Of a DNA stretch of 64,000 nt, positions 9,458 through 16,975 are shown in pieces; position 1 is the first letter of the stretch, and every line of letters starts with the position of its first letter. The DNA lies in contig JAQWNM010000005.1 of the NCBI GenBank assembly GCA_029268615.1, positions 62,001-126,000 of the forward strand, written 5' to 3'. This DNA is from SAR86 cluster bacterium (GTDB taxonomy: Bacteria > Pseudomonadota > Gammaproteobacteria > Magnimaribacterales > Magnimaribacteraceae). The position numbers and the translations under genes were made by a program. The notes beneath the pieces are model-generated. The model was not told the DNA's origin and did no database searches. It saw nothing but the letters and a program-made list of their open reading frames with translations.

Positions 9458-10615
9458 CTAATCATAAATATTTTTTTCAAAAGAATTTAAGACTTTAACT
9501 ACTTCTTCATCAAAAAATGGAAGCATTTGCATTATGAGTAATCCTGCTAAATCATTCATCTTATCAATCCAACAAAAGGAATTAAAAAGACCATAAGAGC
9601 CCAAAGAATTTTTTGGTTTACCGGATACACTATCCTCTTCAGATAATAAAAAACCTAATGCCCAAGATCCTTTTTGACCCTGAAAGAAATCAAAATCATT
9701 TGATAAAAAAGGAACAACTGATCTCATCGGATGAAGAGATATACCACTTGTATGACTTACTGACATTGTTTGGATTGAATCTTTCTTTAAAATTTGCCTA
9801 TTATTGAGACTTCCATTATTTAAAATCATCTGAAGGAATTTAGAATAGTCAGATAATGATGAAATTAGATTACCTCCCCCGGAGTAAAAGTCTTCTTTCT
9901 TAGGAATTTCAAAAGGAAGAACAGTAAAGCCTTCATCTTCTCTCTTATGAACTGAAGATAACCTATCAATCTTATGGGAAGGAATATCATAGCTTGTATC
10001 ATTCATCTCAAGAGGTTTAAAAACATTCTTGACCATATAATCTTGTAAACTAAGATCAGAAACTTTTTCTACTAAATGTCCCAACCAATCTATACTTATT
10101 CCATATTCCCAAGACGTACCTGGTTCATGGACTAAAGGAGCTTTTAAAAAATTACTACTTCCTTCAAAAGCAGAAGATAAAAGTCCTAACTCCATTAATT
10201 TCAATATCTTATCGTTCCATATCTCATAAGCAAATCCTGAAGTATGAGTTAAGAGATGTTTGATAGTTATGTCGGCAGAAACATTTTTATAAAGAGGAAT
10301 ATTACGTGCATCAAAACCCTTTAAAATTTTAGCTTTTCCGGCCTCTGGAAAGAAATCTTTTAATTTTGAATCTATTCTTAATTTACCTCTTTCCATTAAT
10401 TGTAAAATACAAACAGAGGTAATTGCCTTGGTCATTGAAGCTATTCTATAAAGAGAATCTTCCTGTAAATATTGCTTATCAGAATAATTAGAATATCCAA
10501 ACTGATTTTTATAAAGAGTATTGCTTGAACTAATAATGGAAGCCGCCACTCCAGGAATCTTATCCTTCACTGCTCTCGATAGAATATTATTTAATGCTTT
10601 ATTATCTATCTCCAT
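9458..10615 (-). CDS. Serine hydrolase of beta-lactamase / class C penicillin-binding fold (esterase-like)
   Basis: This 385-residue protein has the SxxK motif S60-M-T-K63 and, at the second site, Y171 in WEYGISIDWLG, where class C beta-lactamases have YxN. That tyrosine-glycine form is typical of family VIII carboxylesterases and other non-lactamase relatives. No signal peptide is visible, so a cytoplasmic esterase/amidase is more likely than a resistance enzyme. It is the last gene before the convergent acylase and lies 27 bases after the DsbA-fold gene on the minus strand. The substrate is not predictable. Confidence 0.8.
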   Translation of the reverse strand: MEIDNKALNNILSRAVKDKIPGVAASIISSSNTLYKNQFGYSNYSDKQYLQEDSLYRIASMTKAITSVCILQLMERGKLRIDSKLKDFFPEAGKAKILKGFDARNIPLYKNVSADITIKHLLTHTSGFAYEIWNDKILKLMELGLLSSAFEGSSNFLKAPLVHEPGTSWEYGISIDWLGHLVEKVSDLSLQDYMVKNVFKPLEMNDTSYDIPSHKIDRLSSVHKREDEGFTVLPFEIPKKEDFYSGGGNLISSLSDYSKFLQMILNNGSLNNRQILKKDSIQTMSVSHTSGISLHPMRSVVPFLSNDFDFFQGQKGSWALGFLLSEEDSVSGKPKNSLGSYGLFNSFCWIDKMNDLAGLLIMQMLPFFDEEVVKVLNSFEKNIYD

Positions 10616-10642
10616 ATAACAAACTTAATCAGTATGAAGTAT

Positions 10643-11218
10643 TTAAGTATTTTTAAAGACACTCATTAATAAATCTATCCTATCTTGCCCCCAAAACCTC
10701 TCTCGCTTATACAAAAAAGTAGGAACTCCAAAAACTTCATATTCTCGCATGACCTTTGTATACGATTTTAACCTTTTATCAAATCTTTCATCGTTCATAG
10801 CAGAAATACAAACATCAGGATTTAGTTCTATTATTTCACAAATGTCCTGAATGACTGCTTCTTCTTCTAAATTTAATCCAGATTGCCATCTAAAATTATA
10901 TGCATGAAGCATAAATTCTTTACCTAAGCCTTCATCTGAAGCTGCTAACCACGCTGCATGCACTCTAGGCCAATTGCAATCACCCGCTATCTTCTCTGCC
11001 ATCTGAACGCCTTCTTCTTTAAATAGACGATTACAGTCTTCAAATAAATAAGTTCTCTTGAATGGGCTTGCCGTAGGATCTGAGAAAGACTCTAATACCT
11101 CTCTAGGGAGATAACACAGAGGAATAAATTCTAAATCTAATCCCTTGTCTAATGCTTTTTTTACACCTAAGTAAGAGTAAGGACTGCGAAAATTAAAGAA
11201 GCATTTTATTTTTTCCAC
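10643..11218 (-). CDS. DsbA-fold 2-hydroxychromene-2-carboxylate isomerase family protein
   Basis: This is a 191-residue thioredoxin-like protein of the HCCA isomerase/kappa-GST family, recognised from the N-terminal FFNFRSPYSYLG (SPYS in place of the CxxC of DsbA) and the C-terminal EYEVFGVPTFLYKRERFWGQDR. The GTG at 11218 is preferred to the TTG one codon earlier because GGAGG lies 6-7 bases upstream of it. It follows prpD by 27 bases and may ride on the methylcitrate operon. Family members isomerise aromatic-degradation intermediates with glutathione; the real substrate here is unknown. Confidence 0.82.
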   Translation of the reverse strand: MEKIKCFFNFRSPYSYLGVKKALDKGLDLEFIPLCYLPREVLESFSDPTASPFKRTYLFEDCNRLFKEEGVQMAEKIAGDCNWPRVHAAWLAASDEGLGKEFMLHAYNFRWQSGLNLEEEAVIQDICEIIELNPDVCISAMNDERFDKRLKSYTKVMREYEVFGVPTFLYKRERFWGQDRIDLLMSVFKNT

Positions 11219-11245
11219 CAAAACCCTCCTTCATTAATTGAGATC

Positions 11246-12694
11246 TTATTCGGCAACCATTAAATCCATAAAATCTGTCACAGAAGTTAATTCTAATTTT
11301 TCTTGAGAATCACAAAGATTAAGAATAGATTTAATCCTTTCATCAGAAAATTGAGTCATTAGATTCCTCTCGAATTTCTTCATTAATAACGGAATTCCTT
11401 CTTTTCTTCTTCTTCTATGGCCAACAGGATATTCCACTTCTACTTTGTTGGTAGTTGAACCATCTTTAAAATAAATTTGAATAGCATTTGCAATTGACCT
11501 TTTATCTTCTTGTAAATATTCTTTTGTATATCTGTTATCTTCTTCTATAACCATCTTTGATCTTAGTTCATCTACCCGAGGATCTGAAGCGACATCATCT
11601 TCATAATCTTCAGCAATTAAATCTCCCTTCAATAGACCGATAGCTGTCATATACTGTAAGCAGTGATCTCGGTCAGCAGGATTGTTTAGTTTCCCTTCCT
11701 TACTAATAATTCTTATAGCAGATTCATGTGTAGTAATTATTATTTTTTCAATTTCATCCAATCTATCTTTTACTTCTGCATGTAGAATTACCGCTGCCTC
11801 CACTGAAGTTTGAGCATGAAACTCTGCTGGAAAAGAGATTTTAAATAAAATATTCTCCATTACATAAGATTCAAAAGGTCTAGGTAAAGTAAATTCTTTA
11901 CCTTTAAATTGAACATCATAAAAACCCCATGTAGGAGCTGTTAGGACACTAGGATAACCAATTTGCCCTTTTTGAGTAATAATAACAAGTTGTAAGGCCC
12001 TGCTAGTTGCATCGCCAGCTGCCCAAGATTTTCTTGGTCCTGCATTCGGCGAATGTCTATATGTTCTTAAACTCTGCCCATCAACCCATGCTTGTGACAA
12101 AGCATCTATAGTTTGACTCTTGCTTAAGCCAAACATTGAAGAAATAACTGCTGTTGAGGCAACTTTAACTAGAACAACATGATCTAGCCCAACTCTATTA
12201 AAACTATTCTCTAATGCTAAGATACCCTGAACTTCATGAGCCTTTATCATGGCAGTTAAAACCTCTTTCATTGATAGAGGATCTTTGCCTTCAGAAATTC
12301 TCTTTTGAGAAAGATAATCAGCTGCTGCGAGAATACCTCCTAAACTATCTGATGGATGACCCCACTCAGCTGCCAACCAAGTATCATTAAAATCCAACCA
12401 ACGAATAATAGCCCCTATATCCCAAGCTCCTTTCACCGGGTCCAATACAAAAGAAGTTCCAGGAACTCTCACTCCTCCCGGAACAGAAGTTCCTTCCACA
12501 TAAGGGCCTAATAAATCTTTGCAATCCGAAAAAGTTAAAGCCAGTAATCCACAACCCAAAGTATCCATTAAACAATATCTAGCTGTGCTGAATGCTTCTG
12601 CGCTTTTGATATCTTTATCTAGCACATATTCAGCAATCTTGACCAATATATCATCCGGATCAGGACGAACATTAAGTTCTACATTTCCACTCAT
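11246..12694 (-). CDS. prpD: 2-methylcitrate dehydratase (MmgE/PrpD family)
   Basis: This 482-residue protein of the MmgE/PrpD family dehydrates 2-methylcitrate to cis-2-methylaconitate in the methylcitrate cycle. Family blocks include [46 protein letters not shown] and [18 protein letters not shown]. The length matches E. coli PrpD (483). It is 28 bases downstream of prpC on the same strand. No AcnD/PrpF pair is visible, so PrpD is likely the sole dehydratase and a housekeeping aconitase would complete the step. Confidence 0.93.
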   Translation of the reverse strand: MSGNVELNVRPDPDDILVKIAEYVLDKDIKSAEAFSTARYCLMDTLGCGLLALTFSDCKDLLGPYVEGTSVPGGVRVPGTSFVLDPVKGAWDIGAIIRWLDFNDTWLAAEWGHPSDSLGGILAAADYLSQKRISEGKDPLSMKEVLTAMIKAHEVQGILALENSFNRVGLDHVVLVKVASTAVISSMFGLSKSQTIDALSQAWVDGQSLRTYRHSPNAGPRKSWAAGDATSRALQLVIITQKGQIGYPSVLTAPTWGFYDVQFKGKEFTLPRPFESYVMENILFKISFPAEFHAQTSVEAAVILHAEVKDRLDEIEKIIITTHESAIRIISKEGKLNNPADRDHCLQYMTAIGLLKGDLIAEDYEDDVASDPRVDELRSKMVIEEDNRYTKEYLQEDKRSIANAIQIYFKDGSTTNKVEVEYPVGHRRRRKEGIPLLMKKFERNLMTQFSDERIKSILNLCDSQEKLELTSVTDFMDLMVAE

Positions 12695-12722
12695 AGAATT
12701 TCCTTATTTATTAACTGGTTAA

Positions 12723-13847
12723 TTATCTATCTGATAAATCTACCCAGACAGAATTCTCAGGTCCTACATAATCAGCTATAGGTCTGATAATCCTATTATC
12801 TGCCCTTTGTTCCATTATATGAGCAGCCCATCCTGTAAGTCTGGCAAGGACAAAAATAGGAGTAAAAAGTTTGGTAGGAATCCCTAAAAAATTATAAGCA
12901 GAGGCATGAAAGAAATCTGCATTACAAAATAATTTCTTTTCATCCCACATAACCCTTTCTACTTCTTCTGAAACGGCATACAAGACCGTATCACCTTGTT
13001 CTTCTGATAGCTTTCTTGACCATTCTTTAATGATAGCGTTTCTAGGATCATTATCAGCATATATTGCATGCCCAAAGCCCATTATTTTATCTTTTCTTTC
13101 TAACATACCCAGTATATTTTCTTTTGCTTCATCAGGGCTTTTCCAATCTTTTATCATTTCCATAGCCTCTTCATTGGCCCCTCCATGCAAAGGTCCTCTT
13201 AAAGAGCCTATAGCCCCTGTTACACAAGAGTGGATGTCAGACAAAGTTGATGCTGTTACCCTACCTGTAAACGTGGAGGCATTAAATTCATGTTCTGCAT
13301 ACAACATAAGAGAAACGTCTAAACATCTTCTATGATTATCTGAAGGTTTTCTGTCCAATAACATATTTAAAAAATGACCTGCTATAGAATCATCTTCTGT
13401 CTCTACATTGATTTTGACTCCATCATGAGAAAATCTATACCAATAGATTATGATAGAAGGAAAAGCTGCTAACATCCTATCTGCGGAATTATTTTGATTT
13501 TTAAAATTACCTTCTGGTTCAAGGTTTCCTAACATAGAACAACCAGTTCTTAAGACATCCATAGGATGGGCAGAAGAAGGGATTCTTTCTAAAACTTCTT
13601 TTAGTGGCGCTGGAAGACTTCTCATTGAAGATAATTTCTTTTTATAGGAATCCAATTCGGATTTATTAGGTAAATTGCCGTAAAGCAAAAGATGAGCAAC
13701 TTCTTCAAAAGTTGCTTTCTCTGCAAGTGTTTCTATCGAATAACCTCTATAAGTTAATCCTGCACCTTCTTTACCTACAGTACATAAAGAAGTCTTTCCT
13801 GCTACTTGCCCCCTTAGTCCTGCTCCTTCTAATTTCTTTTGTGCCAT
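12723..13847 (-). CDS. prpC: 2-methylcitrate synthase (citrate synthase family)
   Basis: This 374-residue citrate-synthase-fold enzyme condenses propionyl-CoA with oxaloacetate. The catalytic histidines are in PLHGGANEEAM and GFGHAIYADNDPRN, and the catalytic aspartate is in FCNADFFHASAYNFLGIP. The short form and N-terminal KKLEGAGLRGQVAGKTSLCTVG match PrpC rather than the ~430-residue GltA, and the position between prpB and prpD settles the assignment. The SD GAGGAAAAAT precedes the ATG; the gap to prpB is 9 bases. Confidence 0.95.
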   Translation of the reverse strand: MAQKKLEGAGLRGQVAGKTSLCTVGKEGAGLTYRGYSIETLAEKATFEEVAHLLLYGNLPNKSELDSYKKKLSSMRSLPAPLKEVLERIPSSAHPMDVLRTGCSMLGNLEPEGNFKNQNNSADRMLAAFPSIIIYWYRFSHDGVKINVETEDDSIAGHFLNMLLDRKPSDNHRRCLDVSLMLYAEHEFNASTFTGRVTASTLSDIHSCVTGAIGSLRGPLHGGANEEAMEMIKDWKSPDEAKENILGMLERKDKIMGFGHAIYADNDPRNAIIKEWSRKLSEEQGDTVLYAVSEEVERVMWDEKKLFCNADFFHASAYNFLGIPTKLFTPIFVLARLTGWAAHIMEQRADNRIIRPIADYVGPENSVWVDLSDR

Positions 13848-13856
13848 ATTTTTCCT

Positions 13857-14738
13857 CTAACTATTCTTTTTAAAAAGCTCATCTAATTTATTTTCAAACG
13901 AATGATAATCTAGAACTTCATAAAGTTCATCTCTAGTTTGTAATTTATCGAGTATTCCTTTCTGAGTTCCTTTTTCTTTAATTTCTCTGTATACCTCTTC
14001 TGCAGCCTTACTCATTGCTCTAAAAGCTGTAAGCGGATAAAGAACTATATCTACACCAGCACCTGATAATTCCTTGCAATTTAAATAAGGACTCGCTCCA
14101 AATTCAGTTATATTTGCAAGAATAGGTGCGTCTACTGCTTCTTTAAACATTTTATAGTCTTCTAGTTTAGTTACTGCCTCAGGAAAAATAGCATCAGCTC
14201 CTTCTTCTATGCAGTATTTTGCTCGCTCAATAGCACTATCTATGCCTTCTACTGCAATAGCATCTGTCCTAGCAATAACATAAAAATTATCGTCTGTTTT
14301 AGCATCAACAACTGATTTCACCCGATCACACATTTCCGATAAACTTACTATTTCTTTATTCGGTCTATGACCACATCTCTTTTGCGAAACTTGATCCTCA
14401 ATGTGAATACCTGCTGCCCCTGATTTGATCATTGTTCTGGTCATGCGCGATAAATTAAAGGTTCCCCCCCAACCAACATCAGCATCAACAATCAAAGGTA
14501 AATCACAAACATTGGTTATACGCTCTACATCAACAATTACATCATTCAATGTAGTTATTCCTAAATCCGGTATACCCAAGCTTGAAGCTGCTACTCCACC
14601 TCCAGATAAATAAATAGCCTGATGTCCTGTTTTTTCTGCAAGCAAAGCGCTATATGCATTTGTAGTTCCTACCAATTGTAAAGGATGGTTTTCTTCTAAA
14701 GCATTTCTAAGTTTACTTCCTGGAGATATATTTTGCAT
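13857..14738 (-). CDS. prpB: 2-methylisocitrate lyase
   Basis: This 293-residue PEP mutase/isocitrate lyase superfamily enzyme splits 2-methylisocitrate into succinate and pyruvate. The metal-binding segment is [13 protein letters not shown] (about 83-95), and the catalytic loop KRCGH carries C122. It is the first gene of the prpB-prpC-prpD operon. The usual divergent or upstream PrpR regulator is missing; the next gene upstream is thrH, only 22 bases away on the same strand. Confidence 0.95.
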   Translation of the reverse strand: MQNISPGSKLRNALEENHPLQLVGTTNAYSALLAEKTGHQAIYLSGGGVAASSLGIPDLGITTLNDVIVDVERITNVCDLPLIVDADVGWGGTFNLSRMTRTMIKSGAAGIHIEDQVSQKRCGHRPNKEIVSLSEMCDRVKSVVDAKTDDNFYVIARTDAIAVEGIDSAIERAKYCIEEGADAIFPEAVTKLEDYKMFKEAVDAPILANITEFGASPYLNCKELSGAGVDIVLYPLTAFRAMSKAAEEVYREIKEKGTQKGILDKLQTRDELYEVLDYHSFENKLDELFKKNS

Positions 14739-14760
14739 AGTACCTATTTTACTCCATCTG

Positions 14761-15369
14761 TTAAACTATGTAATTAGTCTGTGAAGAAAATAATTCTTTT
14801 AGTTCTTCATGAGATTGCACTCCTGGAATGGAACTAAATTCATCTCTTATGTGCTGGGGTGCTTGAAAAAAAACGCCAAAGTCTGCCGCTGCTAACATTT
14901 GTATATCATTATATGAATCTCCCGAAGCAAAGACTTTATATTTTAAAGACTGCAAGCTTTCTACTACCTTCTTTTTGTTATCATCCTGCCTTAGCTTATA
15001 TCCCTTAAGTTGCCCTTCTTTTATATCTAAATTATGGCAAATTATAGACGGAGTTCCTAACTTCCTAATTAAGGGCCAAGCTAACTCATAAAAACTATCT
15101 GAAACTATTACAACCTGAAACCTGTCTTTAGCCCAATCTAAAAAATTCTTTGCCGTAGGAAAAGGTTCCATATTCTCAACAACATTCATAATATCTTGCA
15201 TAGAAATGCCTAATTTTTTAACAAGTTCCATGCGGATATCCATTAACTCTGAATAATCTTTTAAATCTTGAGTAGTTAGATTAAATTGATCTTCGCCGGA
15301 CCAAACCGCCACCTCTGACCAAATTTCTGGAACTAAAACTCCTTCTAAGTCTAAACAAATATATTCCAT
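14761..15369 (-). CDS. thrH: Bifunctional phosphoserine phosphatase/homoserine phosphotransferase ThrH
   Basis: This 202-residue HAD protein aligns by eye over its whole length with Pseudomonas ThrH (205 residues): [17 protein letters not shown] at the start, [36 protein letters not shown] and [24 protein letters not shown]. The nucleophile is D7; the second acid is E9, as in ThrH. Such enzymes dephosphorylate phosphoserine and can transfer the phosphate to homoserine, serving serine and threonine synthesis. It stands 22 bases upstream of prpB and may be co-transcribed. Confidence 0.9.
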   Translation of the reverse strand: MEYICLDLEGVLVPEIWSEVAVWSGEDQFNLTTQDLKDYSELMDIRMELVKKLGISMQDIMNVVENMEPFPTAKNFLDWAKDRFQVVIVSDSFYELAWPLIRKLGTPSIICHNLDIKEGQLKGYKLRQDDNKKKVVESLQSLKYKVFASGDSYNDIQMLAAADFGVFFQAPQHIRDEFSSIPGVQSHEELKELFSSQTNYIV

Positions 15370-15430
15370 ATTTCTTGATTGTATTAAGAAACGAGGATTT
15401 TATACTTATATCAACCAGAGTAAAAGAATA

Positions 15431-16303
15431 TTAGCTTTCTAGTCTTACTACCTGACCAGTTGCGACCTCTTCACTTGATAGTTCACAATTATCTAATTGA
15501 TCATCAAAGAAAATATCTGCTTGATAAGCTTTAAGAAAATCTTTCTTTGTCATTCCCCCTAAAAAAAGACATTCATCTATTCTTATATTCCAATCTCTCA
15601 ATGTCCTAATTACTCTCTCATGAGAGGGAGCTGATCTAGCGGTTACTAAGGCAATTCTTATTGGACATTCGTAATGACTAAAATTTTTCTGAATTAAATT
15701 TAGTTGAGACAAGAAAGGTTTAAAAGGTCCTCCAGATAAAGAAAGTCTTGCTAAAGATTTTTCGTTTTGATCAAAAGCCAATAAACCTTCTTTTTCAAAG
15801 ATCTCTTGCGATTCATCAGAAAAAATAACTGCGTCACCATCGAAAGCGACCTTTAAGATTCCATCTTGGCTTTCTGATTTACCAGAAGGCATAATCCTTG
15901 CTGACGCTATTCCGCTCTCTAGGGCTAATTTACAATCTGAATATTCAGAAGAAAGAAATAAATGTGCTCCGAAAGCTTTTGCATATTCATGTGGACTATT
16001 TCCTCCGCAAAAGGCAGCTCTAGTAATATTTAAATCATGATGTTCAATTGAATTAAATATTCTAAGTCCTGTATCAGCCGAGTTCCTACTTAGTAAAACA
16101 ACCTCTACACTTCTATTACCTTTAATTAGTGAATTTAGATTTAATAACTTTTTAACCATAGAAAATGCTTTACCGGGTTTTAAAGGAACATTTTCATTAT
16201 CAATTTGATGTTGAGTATAAACATCTAAACCTTTCTCCCTGAAAATTGAATGACTCGAATCTAAATCAAAAAGTGCTCGTGATGTAATTCCAATTACTAA
16301 CAT
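15431..16303 (-). CDS. 5'-nucleotidase (PF06189-type, cytosolic)
   Basis: This 290-residue protein has the pattern of the bacterial homologues of cytosolic 5'-nucleotidase: MLVIGITSRALFDLD at the start, a segment VEVVLLSRNSADTGLRIFNSI, FCGGNSPHEYAKAFGAHLFLSS, then AFDGDAVIFSDESQ and a C-terminal VTARSAPSHERVIRTLRDW with DECLFLGG. It probably dephosphorylates nucleoside monophosphates. It is divergent from lexA across 63 bases that contain the SOS box, so the two may share regulation. Confidence 0.85.
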   Translation of the reverse strand: MLVIGITSRALFDLDSSHSIFREKGLDVYTQHQIDNENVPLKPGKAFSMVKKLLNLNSLIKGNRSVEVVLLSRNSADTGLRIFNSIEHHDLNITRAAFCGGNSPHEYAKAFGAHLFLSSEYSDCKLALESGIASARIMPSGKSESQDGILKVAFDGDAVIFSDESQEIFEKEGLLAFDQNEKSLARLSLSGGPFKPFLSQLNLIQKNFSHYECPIRIALVTARSAPSHERVIRTLRDWNIRIDECLFLGGMTKKDFLKAYQADIFFDDQLDNCELSSEEVATGQVVRLES

Positions 16304-16311
16304 TAATTTAT

Positions 16312-16340
16312 TTGCTCAATACTTAATTACTGTATATAAT
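16312..16340 (+). promoter_or_regulatory. lexA promoter
   Basis: TTGCTC (16312-16317) and TATAAT (16335-16340) are separated by 17 bases, a sigma70-type arrangement. The -10 box lies inside the LexA operator, which would let bound LexA block polymerase. A second TATAAT at 16346-16351 overlaps the operator's right edge. Confidence 0.6.
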
Positions 16341-16347
16341 TACAGTA
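16328..16347. promoter_or_regulatory. LexA operator (SOS box)
   Basis: The site has the E. coli/gammaproteobacterial form TA-CTGT-N8-ACAG-TA, with CTGT at 16330-16333 and ACAG at 16342-16345 and both outer TA steps conserved. It lies 19 bases upstream of the lexA ATG, so lexA autoregulation is expected. The divergent 5'-nucleotidase starts 24 bases to its left and could also be repressed by it. Confidence 0.92.
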
Positions 16348-16366
16348 TAATATCATTTTTATAAAT

Positions 16367-16975
16367 ATGAAAGATTTAACTATAAGACAAAGAGAAGTTT
16401 TAGACCTTATAAAAAATAATGTTCGAAACTATGGATTTCCTCCTACTAGAGCCGAAATCTCAAAAAAACTTGGCTTTAAATCTCCTAATGCAGCAGAATC
16501 CCATTTAAGGGCCCTAGAAAAAAAAGGAGTTATATCTATTCAAGCCGGCTCTTCAAGAGGAATAATTCTTAATCTGAATAATGGAGATTTAGGAATACCA
16601 ATTATAGGCCTTGTAGCAGCTGGAGGACCCATCTTAGCTCAAGAAAATATTGAAAAAAGAATATCTGCCTCTCAAGAAACCTACCCCAAAGGAATTGACT
16701 TTTATCTTCGTGTCAAAGGGGACAGTATGATTGAAGCTGGTATATTGGAAGATGATCTTATAGGAGTAAATAAAGACACAGAAATAAGAGTAGGGTCGAT
16801 AGTAATTGCTAGAATTCATGATGAAGTAACAGTAAAAACTTTAAAAAAACTTAGTACTGATAAAGTAATATTAAAACCCGAGAATTCAAAATATTCAAAT
16901 ATAGAAATTAATCCCACAAGAGAAGATCTGTCCTTTGAAGGAACTTGTGTAGGTTTATTAAGAAATTACTCATAA
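16367..16975 (+). CDS. lexA: LexA repressor
   Basis: This 202-residue protein (same length as E. coli LexA) is the SOS master repressor. The N-terminal winged helix-turn-helix spans ~1-65 (PPTRAEISKKLGFKSPNAAESHLRALEKKG). The A85-G86 self-cleavage bond is in GLVAAGG, and the latent protease Ser/Lys dyad is S120 (KGDSM) and K157 (VTVKTLK). An SOS box precedes it. Its last 10 bases overlap the end of topA on the other strand. Confidence 0.98.
   Translation: MKDLTIRQREVLDLIKNNVRNYGFPPTRAEISKKLGFKSPNAAESHLRALEKKGVISIQAGSSRGIILNLNNGDLGIPIIGLVAAGGPILAQENIEKRISASQETYPKGIDFYLRVKGDSMIEAGILEDDLIGVNKDTEIRVGSIVIARIHDEVTVKTLKKLSTDKVILKPENSKYSNIEINPTREDLSFEGTCVGLLRNYS

Noticed and set aside
9458-10615. 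Antibiotic-resistance beta-lactamase
   Set aside because: SxxK is present but YxN is YGI, there is no signal peptide, and the context is metabolic; an esterase is more likely.
13030-13335. 101-codon plus-strand frame inside prpC
   Set aside because: It is antisense to conserved citrate-synthase motifs and has no family features.
15371-15391. Hairpin TTTCTT...AAGAAA as a terminator
   Set aside because: The stem is AT-only, lies immediately upstream of the thrH start codon, and has no T-tract in the right direction.
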